Notes under the pieces: generated by a model
What the model was told of the DNA's origin: nothing
The model's database searches: none
The model's input: the letters and a program-made list of their open reading frames with translations, nothing else
In this document: positions 9,011-20,160 of the stretch, piece by piece
How the letters are laid out: each line of letters starts with the position of its first letter
Numbering within the stretch: the stretch's first letter is position 1
Assembly (NCBI GenBank): GCA_033807695.1
Contig: CM066306.1
Coordinates: forward strand, 4,278,001-4,342,000
DNA: 64,000 nt
Reading direction: 5' to 3'
Source of the DNA: Daedaleopsis sinensis
Taxonomy: Eukaryota > Basidiomycota > Agaricomycetes > Polyporales > Polyporaceae
Position numbers and translations under genes: made by a program

Positions 9011-12000
9011 ATCTGCACCCCCTCGTCGCTCCGCTGTAGCCGCCCTGAACGTCACAGATTCGTCCTCGGCCACGATCGATGACGACAACAGTCCGGACGA
9101 CTTCCACTCTGTAGTGGCGGCCATCACTAGCGGGGTAGCTACGACGGGGATCCTTGATCCCGGTTCTTACTCTTCCTCCTCGGAGGATGAGGAGGACGGG
9201 TACGTACCATCTTCATACTCCGCCCCCCACATCATGTGGAAGGCGCACATCCGAACGTCCGCTGGCCTATCCGTCGTCATGCCGATGCTGATTGACTGTG
9301 GCTCGCCTCCAGTGCTGATTGACGCACAAGTCGTCAAAGACAACAACTTAAAACGACGATCACTACCCACGCCCTATCCCCTCTCGGATGCTTTCGGCGG
9401 AGGACAGAGAGAGGCGACCGAATACGTTCGAATACAGATCGCTTCTAGCAACTCCTCATACACCTCGCGTTCCGTGCCCGCTATGATTGTAAACACTCTG
9501 TGTGTTCCGGTTCTTTTGGGGAATGTATTCCTTGATCGAAACGACCTGCTGGTCGATATCCGACGTCATGCGGTGTGGGAAGCTACCACCGGGATTGATA
9601 TCCTGGCTCCATCCGTTCCCCCCCCTCCCCCTCTACCTTCCTTCCCGGAGCGTCGTCGACTGCGGATGGAGTATGAACAACTCCAAACGCGTCTTCGATT
9701 GACTCAACATCGGGACGTCCTGCGTGAATTGAAGCTTGAGATCTCGGAGCGGGATGGCGAGCCTCTTATCGAGGCTCCCTCTCTGACTATCGCAGCTGTT
9801 CGTTCACGCTTGGAGGACCTCGCAGAGCTCGAGACCATGGCAGCGGAGGACGCCGCCATGAAGGACGAGTTCCGCGATTGTTTTCCTCTTGACATCCCTC
9901 ACATCGACGAACTGCCGACCGATGTGTACCACGAGTTTAACCTGAAAGATCCTACAGTACAGGTCAAACGAAGAACGTACGACTGTCCAAAAAAGTACAA
10001 ATCGGTCTGGAACGAACTCCTCCAGGAACACATCGCAGCCGGACGTATCCGACCTTCCTCCAGCCCGTACGCCTCGCCCGCCTTTCTGATACCGAAATCC
10101 GATCCCGACGCTAAGCCGCGCTGGGTAAACGACTATCGTCAGCTTAACGACAACACAATTCCAGACGCTCACCCTCTTCCTAGCATACAGGAAATCCTTA
10201 GCGACTGCGCGAAAGGAAACGTTTGGGGAAAACTAGACATGACGAATAGTTTTTTTCAGACCAGGGTGAAGCCAGAACACATACCCTACACTGCGGTCAC
10301 CACTCCATTCGGGCTGTACGAGTGGACAGTGATGCCACAAGGCTGCCGAAACGCCCCGAGCACGCACCAACGTCGAATGTTCAACGCGCTCAGGAAGTAC
10401 ATCGGGAAAATATGTCATGTTTATCTCGATGACATCATCATCTGGTCCAAGAACCTAAAGGAACATCGTCGTAACGTCGCGTTAATCCTCGAGGCACTTC
10501 GCGCTAACAAACTCTTCGTATCCCTCAAGAAGACGACACTGTTCTGTAAGGAACTCGGATTCTTGGGTCACCGCATCTCGAGGGCTGGCATCTCTCCCGA
10601 CGGGAAGAAGGTGGACAAGATCTTGTCTTGGCCCACTCCACGCTCTGCTGGCGACGTCCGCTCTTTCCTCGGACTTACTCGGTATCTTGCGAATTTCCTC
10701 CCGGCGCTCGCATCTTTCACTGCCGTTCTTACCCCTCTGACCACCAAGGAGTCCAACCTGGATTTCTCGTGGAACACGACACACACTGAGGCTTTCGAAT
10801 CGATCAAAGCACTCGTGACCGGTCACGAGTGTCTAACAGTCATCGACCACGAAGACATGAAGGACAACCGAATCTTTGTGTCGTGCGACGCAAGCGACTA
10901 CGCGACGGGAGCTGTACTATCCTACGGTCCGACTCTCGAGACCGCGCGTCCAGTCGCGTTTGACTCGGTTCAGCTAAAGGCGGCTGAACTGAACTATCCG
11001 GTCCACGAAAAGGAACTGCTCTCGATCGTCCACGCGATGAAGAAGTGGAGAGTCGATCTCTTAGGCGTTCCTTTTACTGTGTACACCGACCACCGAACGC
11101 TAGAGAACTTCGGGATTCAGAAGCTACTCTCGAGGCGACAATGCCGCTGGCAGGAACTACTGGGACAATACGACTTCAAAATCGTATATCTGAAGGGCGA
11201 AGACAACTGTGTAGCCGACGCCTTATCTCGTCTGCGTCCACAAGACGAACTGATCGAGTCCTCCTCGATCGCTGTCGTCAATCACATCCGTTCCGCCTCC
11301 TGCGCTCTTAGTGAACGCGCTATGCTGGACGCTACACCGCTCGCTGTACCGATCGCTCCCGTCAACGTTCACAATGTCGCCGCCGACCCCGCTTGGTTGA
11401 ACCGGATCCGTACTGGATACCGCGACGACCAGTGGTGTATGAAGCTACTCAAGGGTCTTGCTGGGGAGTCTGCCGAGAGGTCCTTGTCTCTGTTCGACAG
11501 CGATGAACTTAACGGTCGCTCGCACGCCGGAATTCGCTGTGACGACAAACTCCTCTTCGTGGGCGGTCGTCTCGTCATCCCAAGGATAGCAGACTTCCGC
11601 GAAGTAATTTTCACCCTCGCGCACGACTCACTAGGACACGGGGGATTCGAGAAGTCGTACAGCGCCCTCCGAGGCGAGTACTACTGGCCGAATATGCGCA
11701 AGGAGCTAGAGACCATGTATATCCCGGGTTGCGACTCTTGTCAGCGCAACAAATCCTCTACTCGTCGACCTCCGGGACCCTTACATCCTCTCCCTGTTCC
11801 GGACGGCCGCTGCGTGTCTATCTCCATCGACTTCGTTGGGCCTCTTCCGCTCGACGGAGGTTTCAACTGCTTGGTCACTATCACTTGTCGCTTGAACTCC
11901 GAGATACGCATCATCCCTTGTCGAACCGACATGAACGCCGAAGAGTTCGCTGCATTATTCTTCGAGCATTGGTACTGCGAGAATGGACTACCGGAGTCCA

Positions 12001-12932
12001 TCGTCTCTGACAGAGACCCTCTGTTCATATCTGCATTCTGGCGAGCTCTACATCTACTCTCTGGCGTTAAGCTCAAGCTGTCCTCCTCGTTCCACCCGCA
12101 GTCGGACGGCGCGAGCGAAAGGAGCAACAAAACGGTGATTCAAGCTCTTCGCTACCACGTCGACCGGAAACAACGCGGATGGGTCTCCGCCCTTCCGGCG
12201 ATACGTTTCCAGATAATGAACACCGTCAACTCCTCGACTGGGTTCACTCCTTTCCAACTGAGACACGGCCGCTCGCCTCGCCTCGTTCCTCCCATCACGG
12301 CTCGAGACGTCAACAATGCACGTTCTCAGTTCCCAACGGGCGCGGACGCCGCTCGTGACGTTCTGGCCCGGCTCGAAGTCGATACAATGGAGGCTTGCGA
12401 CAATCTACTCATGGCTAAGGTTGAACAGGCCGACGCTGCGAACCGGAATCGTGCTCCTGATCCTAGGTTCGAAGTCGGCGACAAAGTACTCCTATCTACG
12501 TTCCACCGACGCCGCGACTATATGCAGCGCGGCGACACGCGAGTCGCGAAGTTCATGGTCAGATGGGATGGCCCATTCAAGGTCATACAAGCCTGGCCAG
12601 ACTCCTCCGCGTACACGCTCGAACTTCCGGAATCCATGAACATTTTCCCAACATTCCATGTCTCTCTGATCAAACGCTATGTCGAGAACGACACCTTGCT
12701 CTTCCCTGGTCGAGAAGATGCGGCACCTGGTCCGATCGTTGGTCCGGATGGCGAAGAGGAATGGCTCATCGAGCGCATTCTCGACCGCCGTCGAATCGGA
12801 CGAGGTTTCCGATACCTGGTTCGTTGGAGCGGGTATAGCCAGGCCCATGATTCCTGGTTACCTGGGCGCGAACTCAAGGAGTGCGCGGCCCTGGAGGACT
12901 ACTTACGAGACAACGGACTCGCTGAGCCGTAA
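9011..12932 (+). CDS. gypsy Pol region: protease, RT, RNase H, integrase, chromodomain
   Basis: The frame resumes at the right-hand target duplication in the same phase as Gag and stops after 12929. Domains in order: aspartic protease with a DCGS active site (about 9293); reverse transcriptase with the YLDD box (about 10420); RNase H with FVSCDASDYATGAVLS and a VYTDHRTLENF stretch; HHCC zinc domain of integrase (HDSLGHGGFEKSY; CDSCQRNK); and the integrase DDE core (ISIDFVGPLP, VSDRDPLF, SDGASERSNK). A C-terminal chromodomain (EEEWLIERILDRRR; YLVRWSGYSQAHDSWLP) guides integration to marked chromatin in chromoviruses. The Pol frame itself has no stop or shift. Because hAT-1 separates it from Gag, it should be untranslated at present. 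Confidence 0.95.
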
Positions 12933-13036
12933 CTACCCCCCCATTTTTTTTCTTTCTTCTCTCTAATCCCCTTTTCCTTATCCAAACGTTGCCTCCTTAA
13001 TACTCATCATTGCTACCGTGTTCCTCTTCTTTTCGT

Positions 13037-13049
13037 GGATGGGGGCGAG
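13037..13049 (+). other. Putative polypurine tract
   Basis: The sequence GGATGGGGGCGAG directly abuts the 3' LTR. This is the position and composition expected for the plus-strand primer of a Ty3-type element. Confidence 0.6.
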
Positions 13050-13305
13050 TGTAACCCCCGCTCTCGTTCATATGTGATTCCTCTCTCGCGCTTATGTTAC
13101 ACAGCCACACATTCCGTCACACCTTCCTATTTCGTACAATACTTGTTCTCATGGTTCCACCTGCGTGCTGCTCTACTTCCTACTCATCGCAGCAACGCAG
13201 GTACGTAGTCTACGATAGTACGCTGTACTTCCTACTCATCGCAGCAACACAGAAACCTTGTGCCTGTTACGCCTTGTCTGAGTGTGCCCTCACAACCGGC
13301 TTACA
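13050..13305 (+). repeat. 3' LTR of the gypsy element
   Basis: Direct copy of 2014-2269 with one mismatch. It is followed by the CATGT target duplication at 13306-13310. Confidence 0.97.
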
Positions 13306-13316
13306 CATGTACGCAC

Positions 13317-14081
13317 CAGAAACGAAGTCTCATCATCGTCACCATCGTCCTCCTCGTCCTCATCGTCCTCCCCATCCTTGTCCTCCTCAGACTGCTTCCC
13401 ATCATCACCATCGTCAAGCAGCTCGTCCTCCTCGTCTTCATCGTCCGTGCTCTCCTCCACCACTTGAGATGCTCCGTCCAGACCAGCACGAAACACGTAC
13501 GTTCCTTTGGCCTTGCTTGGCATGAGCAAGAGCATAGTATCGTAGTGGGGAAAGCCTTTGTTTCTGAATGGCTTCGCATTTTTGTGGCTCTTGAATGCCC
13601 ATAAATGAAGGAACAGGGGGACAACAGTACAGCACATACCTTGAGATATTCCACCCACACACCTTCACTATCTGCAGTGATCCCCGCACCGTCTTTGTCA
13701 TCATACGAAAACCCCGAGGCCTCCTTCAAGTCCTGCACCGCCCAGAACTGACTGCGGAGCTGCATCCAACATATAGACTTGTAGATGGGGAAGAGGGAGA
13801 GATAAAATATATAAACTCACCTTGGACCATTTGTTCTTGCAAGACTGCCAGTCCTTTGGACCCCCCTTGTACTTCTCTTTGGCAAGCACCTCAGCAGCTC
13901 TCTGGAAGGTAGCCTTCTTGAAGTTCCCCCCATCTCCTCCCTCAGCCTTCTGCTTGATGAGGAAAAGGATCAGGGCCTTCTCATCTGCAATAGACCATTG
14001 AGCCGTGATTTTCTTGCCGGATTTGGCGGATTTGGAAGGATTTGCTACCCCATTAGGGGCTGTGGTAGTCAATTTTGCCAT
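13317..14081 (-). CDS. Harbinger Myb/SANT-like DNA-binding protein, exons 1-3
   Basis: The exons are 14081-13821, 13759-13640 and 13589-13317. Exon 3 is followed by a GTGCGT donor at 13316-13311 and then the gypsy insertion; exon 4 is at 1969-1595. Residues of about 25-115 form a Myb/SANT-like domain (Myb_DNA-bind_3 type) with TAQWSIADEKALILFLIKQK, GGNFKKATFQRAA and WQSCKNKWSK, ending near SGFSYDDKDGAGI. A long Asp/Glu-rich tract follows in exon 3. In PIF/Harbinger elements the Myb-like protein binds the element ends and assists nuclear import of the transposase; I infer that role here. Coding sequence is intact, but expression now requires splicing out an intron of more than 11 kb or termination inside the retroelement. 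Confidence 0.85.
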
Positions 14082-14150
14082 TGCGGGCAGAAGAAGCAGT
14101 CAGGGATGGCAAGGAAGCACCAGGGAAGCACAAACATAGGGCAAACGGGG

Positions 14151-14240
14151 TAGTGTTGCCGTGGAGTGGAGTCGGAGTCGCCCTGGAGTATCGCCTATCA
14201 ACTCCGACGTACTCCAGAGCTCGTCGGAGTGCTGCCGGGA
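14151..14240 (+). repeat. hAT-2 left terminal and subterminal repeats
   Basis: The 17-bp terminal repeat is followed by several GGAGT and CGGAGT motifs and their reverse complements ACTCC and ACTCCGAC. They are candidates for transposase-binding sites. Confidence 0.65.
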
Positions 14241-14614
14241 TGCTTAGTCAAGACGGCATCCTATAACGGGAAGGTGACATGAATCTGAAGTGTCGAGGGC
14301 GCCCGGCGGCGTCGTATAGCCAGTAGATGAGTATATACCAGACATATACTATTGCAAGTAGCAGTATGAGGTCTTAGACTGCAGGCAGTAAGGTATAAAC
14401 ATAGTAGAGTACAGTATGAGTATGTACAGACTAAGTTGAGTATCATAGAATATCATTGTTGTTGAGCTGGGTCAAAAGTTCCTGTATACGTCCGGTATGC
14501 AGTAAGTCAGCGATCTCTACCGCAGTCACGGATGAGGAGTCGTCCTCAAGATCCTCTTCTCTAGCAAGGAGAGATGGTCCTATCCCCTCACGTAGACGTG
14601 CTTTGAGCGAGAAC

Positions 14615-17600
14615 TTATGTAACTACCTGTAGGATTTCCATCATGGAACCACCCAACCTTGACCGGCGCAGGGTGTCTGTCTCTTTACTTGACGAGAACA
14701 CACGCTCAGAGGCGACTGCGGACGCCGGCACTGGCAGAATGTCCAGGGCCACACGATACATGAGGGGGAATTTATCTTGATATCTCTTAGCTATAAATCA
14801 GTGCTAGATCACTCGAAGCCGACTGTAAACTTACCTGCCAGAAAGTCTCGGGATCAACATCGGATGCATCAAGGATGTGCTTCTCGTACAGCTCGAGCTC
14901 CGCTTCTACTACGGCTAAGTCAGCAAGCCGCATGCGCTCGATGCGGTCTTCCTCGGGCTCGTCCTCAGGATCAGGTGGATGTGTGCTGGAGGCCGAAGCA
15001 GAGGCCGAGCCCGCAGCAGAAGCGGAGCCGAAAACGATTCCGAAGTCATGATGGAGCTGGGCAATAGTGTGGAGTCCTAGTACGGGAGGGCGGCCTTCGG
15101 GAGTCGACGAGTCCGAGCACTCTGTGACAGAGCTGCTCGTGCGGCTGATTGGGACACCAGAGGCTCCATGAGGAGCAGCGGCCGGGCGGGAGTGGCCATC
15201 CGGAAGGTCGCCGGAAGGTCGTGTACTAGTCGCAGACTCCTTGGTGAGCCGTGCAGCTACTTGATACTTCATCATCTATAGATAGTAGGGTTAGCATATA
15301 GTATGGTGTCATGCACATCGTACTACTACTTACTGCATTAATGATAGCTGTACGGGCAGAGGATACTTCACTTGCAGTCCAATGTTTCTCGAGCCATTGG
15401 AACTTGATAGAAGGGTTGATGACTGCATGTGAGAGGGGAATTAGTTCGTACTTCAAATTGCGCACATAGTAGCTGTATGACGGACTCATAGCAAGGGCGT
15501 ACACACTCGTCTTTCGGCTCTCACTCATATACTTCTCCAGCGCGGCAATTGAAGCGTCAATGCCATGCGCGATTCGGGGGAGCTTGTCGCGTACAACCTT
15601 GAGTTGGTTGAGGAGATGTTCGTATAGCGGGAGAACCATGCATGCCATCGGATAATGTTCGCCCGCCAATATCTCCTGGACACGATATGGGACCCAGAGG
15701 AATTGGCGGATGTCAGTGAGAACATCAAGCTCTTTGTCTGTAAGGAGATGCTGTGCGAGCGTGCGGTTGTGGTCACGGCTGAGAAGAATATGAAGTGCCT
15801 GTGACATAAAGTTTATGCTCAAGTTAGTGTGACTATATAGTAGTAGAGAAAAGACACTGAACGTACCGGGTACAGCTCAAGGAAGCGATCGATCATCAGA
15901 TATGTTGATGACCAGCGTGTGTCGACGTCTCGCAAGAGGCGGCGAGGACGGATGGGTTGGGGGAATTGATTGGCAGTGTTGCCCCTACTTATGAGGTACT
16001 CGAGCTCTGTACGGCGCTGTCCCGAAGAACGACATGCACTGACGAGTTGTCGGGCGAGCTTCACTGGATCGTTCCCAAGCGCAGCGGCGTATGCAGGGTC
16101 TCGTTGAAGGGAAGTGTTCGCATCCGCGGCCTGGTCAGAGTCGATCGGATCTAGGGACCCAGGGTCATCTTCACAATCAATCGGATTTGCCGGTGAACGT
16201 TGAGCGCTGTGAGTGTTGAGTGCCGTCGACGTTTCCTCTACATGTGTCAAGGCCTTCAGGCCATGTTTGACACATATGTTGATGACGTGAGGGAAGCAAC
16301 TGTCTTTGGGTTCAGTTGTTGTGTATTTCGAGGGTCAGGAGCACGTACCGCAAGCGATTATCCTCCTGATCAAACTCAATCCCCTCCGCGGTCAATGCCT
16401 CGGCGAGATGAACAACCATAGTATCGCAATTACTCGCGTTGTCCATGGTTATGTAACCAATCTATATTAGGGGCACGATAAATATCTATCTTAGCAGATA
16501 TGTAGTGCCCGATCACTTACCTTATCCTTATGAAGGATGTCAAGTTCGCGCAGAATGGTCATGAAGTGAAGAGCAAGGTTTTTCCCGGTGTGCGACCCTA
16601 TCACCTCGCGGAATGCCCCCAACCGGGAGCGGAGATCAATCTTGCGAGTGGCACCGTGGACGTCGCAATAATGCAAAGTAAAGGCTAGAAATGCTCGAAG
16701 GACAACGCTTGACCACATGTCACATGTGAAAGATATCCGCCCTGCTGCATTCTTCAATCAGAGGTCTCAGGGTGAGATGGGCGCATGCAGATGTAGTTTT
16801 TATTACAACACACCTTCAGCTCGTTGCGCAGTGCAGTGATTTCGCGTTCATACTCCTTGATCAGAAGATCTCGCGCGTGCGTGCGGTGAAAAATATCGCT
16901 GTCCTTGAGAGCCTTAGGAGATGTGCTGACATATACTAATATCTCGCGAAATATCGGATGCTCAACAATATTGATAGCCTGTGCAGCACAAGCATCGGAT
17001 ATTCAGACCTACAGCGGCGAGAGCATGGGCTACCAACGTACCTGATCATCACATGCGATGAACTGCACCAAGCGGCGCTCCAACCCTGTCAGGGTAAAAG
17101 GCTCGGGAGGACCCTGTGACGTCGACGAGTTGGAGGTAGGAGGGGTACCGTTCTTGAAGCCGAGCTTCTCCCAACCTTTGAGCCGATTAGATACGACCGA
17201 ATCGGACCACTCATCAAAGTGGTGCCCGCGAAGATGATTGCGAATCGTATCGGTCTGTCCATTTGTGATCTTCCATGTACTCCAGGTCCCCACCGATCTG
17301 TTATATACAATGTTAGACTGGCACGTACATAAGCGTACATACTAGTGGTCGGACCACCAAACATGAAACTCACGCGCAATACCGGCATGCCACAAATGGA
17401 TGAGACTTGTCCGGATGGGTGCGTTTTCTAACTTGATCGAAAGGTATGTCCGGTGGCCGTTGAGCTTCCGAGAGGTACAGAATATGATGCCAGACATCAC
17501 CAGCGTCGATATCAGACCCAATCTTCCGCGGCTTGGCCTGCGGGAGAGAGCCAAAGTACCGTAGAACCGTAGATGGAGGATGTGTACTACTAGTACTAGT

Positions 17601-18342
17601 AGAGTCGGAGATGTCGTTACCGGTCACGGTCGCAGAGTATGGCATATCGGGGTGGAAGGTGGGTGGGTATTGTGGTCCATTCACGAGCGGATATTGCTCA
17701 GCGCTGACAGCGGTCCCAGCAGTGCGCCCCGATGTCTTGTTCTTGGCCCGCTTGCGGCGAGGCCCATTCCCGGAGTTTGATGTGTTCGAGTGTTTGCCGT
17801 TGGCGTTGACAACAGATCCTGTGGTGTCAGAGAGCGGTGGCTGAGGCGTCGAAGGGTCCGGAGGGCCGCGCGGATACCAGCCTGACTCCACCCGAGCTGC
17901 TGCAAGTTGCATACCACCACTGCGGTAGGCAGTCTCTGCGGGCCTGAAACACGAGATACACGGAATCAGATCTAAGCCCCAGTTGATAGAAAAGACAATA
18001 TGCATACCATAGTTGCTGTGATGGCAGCATCGAGCTACTGCTGCTCGGAAAGCCCGGCTGAGGGTGGTACGTTGTCGGGATCGGCTGCTGACTCAGAGCA
18101 TGGTGTGTCGGAGAGAGTTGTTGCGGGTGGTAAGTGCCAGTCGGAGTTATAGGCAGCGCACCCAAAGGTGTCGAAAGAGAAGAGCGGAGTGGAGTCGCAG
18201 CAGATGGAAAGTGTTGTGCATTCGGAGTCTGAGTGTCAAGAGTTGAAGAGCCTGCGGGCGAGTCGCACTGGCACATAGATCCGAGGCAGCCACATATGGG
18301 GCAGAACCAGCCGTCTAGAGGTCGTGCGGACATTGCACGCAC
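14615..18342 (-). CDS. hAT-2 transposase (BED-like, hATC), C-terminus truncated
   Basis: My model has ten exons: 18342-18008, 17943-17374, 17297-17042, 16978-16814, 16751-16521, 16461-16349, 16299-15867, 15798-15334, 15275-14835 and 14785-14615. It gives about 1,059 aa in one frame. The N-terminus is low-complexity, with a Cys cluster (WFCPICGCLGSMCQC) and then a BED-like finger (VACRYC ... TIRNHLRGHH). Catalytic Asp residues lie in SFTCDMWSS and ITMDNASNCDTM. A Trp motif lies in DVDTRWSSTYLMIDRF. The hATC region has LPVPASAVASERVFSSSKE. Just after MMEILQ the frame hits TAA at 14617-14615. A recognisable continuation lies one frame away to about 14443, suggesting a small insertion that cuts the tail. 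Confidence 0.88.
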
Positions 18343-18699
18343 AACTCACCTTGGAAAACGGGCGCCCTTTATCTATCTCCTCGCAGTGGAGCAAAAGAAT
18401 GGATTTGGGGATATCCGGAGACTGAAGAGTAGGATAGTGCTGTTCCTAAGCTACTGCACTAGTGGTAACAATGGAACGGATCATGTGAGTGGAGTTGATA
18501 TGAACTAGAGACATAGTGGTGTTAGCTGAACAGTACACCGGCTTGGACAACATCGAGGAGGGTGTAGAGAATGAGATATGCGAATAAAGGCGTCCAAGAA
18601 TCGCGACGCGTTGGTCAACGTGACCGCGTTCCGTGGCGGCTACCTTGAGGCGACAGCGAGGGAAGGAAAACCGGATTGGCGCCGTCGGATCGGCTCAGA

Positions 18700-18800
18700 T
18701 CTCGTCCATCAATCGGAGTGTCCTAGAGTGCGATGCCGGGGCTGCCGTTCGGAGTGGAGTAGAGTACACTCCAGAGTACTCCGACTCCACGGCAACACTA
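18700..18800 (-). repeat. hAT-2 right terminal and subterminal repeats
   Basis: CGGAGT, GGAGT, ACTCC and ACTCCGACTCC motifs crowd this end, before the inverted copy of the 17-bp terminal repeat. The motif family is the same as at 14151-14240. Confidence 0.65.
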
Positions 18801-18920
18801 AAACGGGGACGGGGAAGCCAACGGATCGCAGACGCACACAGAGGCGCTGGATTTCGGCGTTAATGTCACACATTATATAATACATCAGTCACATTAACGC
18901 CCGTCTTGGAAGATATTTTC

Positions 18921-18963
18921 AGAATCCGGTGAGAACCCGGATTCAGGCTCAGAACCCGGTATC
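18921..18963 (-). repeat. Harbinger right terminal inverted repeat
   Basis: This is the inverted partner of 56-98. The repeat may continue outward to 18974, where the reverse-strand sequence would start GAGCCCGTTCGGATACC and be flanked by TAA at 18975-18977. Confidence 0.85.
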
Positions 18964-18977
18964 CGAACGGGCTCTAA

Positions 18978-20160
18978 GGTCCTCACAAGCAGAGACACGG
19001 TACTAGAATGTGCAGTCTTCTTCCGCGATCGTCTTCGGCGTAAGCATTGAGATCTTGAGATATGGTGAGTCATCGTCCGTCGTTCTACTCATCACTCGCT
19101 CACTCGCCAACTGCTAGACTGAGAGCCCCTCGCGGACTCGAACTGGCCCAGGATACAACGCGGACGCGGATATCTCCTAGCCTTGGTCAATAGTGGACGC
19201 AGAACATTGCTACCGTTCGGACTTGAGCGGAATGCATGTCCAGACCCTACCACCGGCAGGCTGCAGCCTGCCGCACACTTGTACTCGACCTCCGCTTTTG
19301 CCTCGCCCGATGTAGTCTTTGGGACTGCGGCTACAAGTCACCACTGTTACACCGCATGCGCACAGCAGCCGACACCTCCGACAGTTGTTTGGCGTCCTGC
19401 TGCCTCCCAAATGACCTCGAAACATCCTCCGCATTTATCCCCATCCTTCACTGCTTCGCCCGGTTCTGTCTTAGGATCCCCCCTAATACAACTGTCCTGC
19501 CACATACGCACAACTTCAGCTATTGACTGCACCTCTGTCTGCGTTCCGCATAACTTTCTAGATGACCTTGACGCGCCGATCCACGTGTCTATGCCTGCGT
19601 ATGCGTGGAATATCGCATCGTAGCACATGCCTCGCACACATCCTCATCTCTCGTGAGCTTCACTCCCCTCGTGTCCACTACGGGTAATCCACTTTCTATC
19701 TGTGTATAGCGTGTACGGGTGGCCCACAAATACCATCACACTGCAGTACCTGGAGGAGGTCCGGCGGACAATAGATCGGCGGCTCACTTCCGGGTGCGGC
19801 TCTTCACGGCTCGCTTTTCGAACAAGATCCTCTATGCTGGTACTCACGCGGATCACCATCAACGGTGCACCGTCGTGTGCCTGGTCTTTTGAGCCTGTGG
19901 ACGGCCTGCACATTCCTCTGCAGTCGGCGGAACGGCCATGCGCTCACACCTGACGAAGATCGGGTTCGTATAGTATCTACTCGCGGACGGGGCCAGCGGG
20001 TAGGGCTGGGGGAGAACGACGGGAGTTTCAATGGTGAGAGTGGGCAGGCGGGGTGGTGTAGGATAGCGTTAGTAGTACGTGCAATCCTTCTAGCAGCTAC
20101 GTCCCTCTGTTCTCAGTCAAATTAGGTCACAGAACACGCATATTGACTCTTGACTCACCT
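18978..20160. other. Intergenic, no gene supported
   Basis: The stretch separates the transposon nest from the first membrane protein gene. Open frames such as 19183-19623 (+, 146 codons) have no recognisable domain, no splice support and a composition like their surroundings. No repeat or RNA gene was recognised. Confidence 0.5.

Larger units (their letters stand above)
2014..13305 (+). mobile_element. Ty3/gypsy chromovirus LTR retrotransposon, carrying a nested hAT
   Basis: The element has two 256-bp LTRs (2014-2269 and 13050-13305), starting TGTAACC and ending CTTACA. It is flanked by the 5-bp target duplication CATGT at 2009-2013 and 13306-13310. Total length is 11,292 bp. Removing the nested hAT-1 (3945-9010) and one 8-bp duplication leaves about 6.2 kb, normal for fungal chromoviruses. 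The Gag and Pol parts are in the same frame on the two sides of hAT-1, so the parent element had a single Gag-Pol frame. A polypurine tract precedes the 3' LTR. No canonical tRNA primer-binding site is evident just after the 5' LTR, where there is a T-run at 2271-2279. The LTRs differ at one base, so the insertion is recent. Confidence 0.97.
14151..18800. mobile_element. hAT transposon hAT-2, inserted in the Harbinger element
   Basis: The 4,650-bp element has terminal inverted repeats identical for 17 bp (TAGTGTTGCCGTGGAGT). It is flanked by the perfect 8-bp target duplication AAACGGGG at 14143-14150 and 18801-18808. It lies just upstream of the Myb-like gene start (14081), so it probably separates that gene from its promoter and the right terminal repeat. 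It encodes one ten-exon transposase on the minus strand (18342-14615). Its terminal repeats and protein differ from hAT-1, so this is an independent family rather than a copy. Confidence 0.95.
56..18974. mobile_element. PIF/Harbinger DNA transposon, hosting three later insertions
   Basis: The element is bounded by inverted copies of a terminal repeat at 56-98 and 18921-18963. It holds two genes: a DDE transposase (248-1568, +) and a Myb/SANT-like gene (-, exons 14081-13317 and 1969-1595). This two-gene layout is known for PIF/Harbinger elements. Subtracting the gypsy insertion (2014-13305) and hAT-2 (14151-18800), each with one target duplication, leaves about 2.95 kb, a usual size for the superfamily. 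On the right the element may end at 18974, followed by TAA at 18975-18977, the expected target triplet. The matching left end and triplet are not clear, because the left terminal bases have diverged outside position 56. The extent is therefore approximate. Confidence 0.85.

Noticed and set aside
2014..13305. Reading the gypsy element as an endogenous retrovirus
   Set aside because: There is no envelope-like frame after the integrase; the frame ends in a chromodomain and then the polypurine tract, as in non-infectious chromoviruses.
19183..19623. 146-codon open frame on the plus strand
   Set aside because: No domain, no intron support and no homology to the window's other genes.
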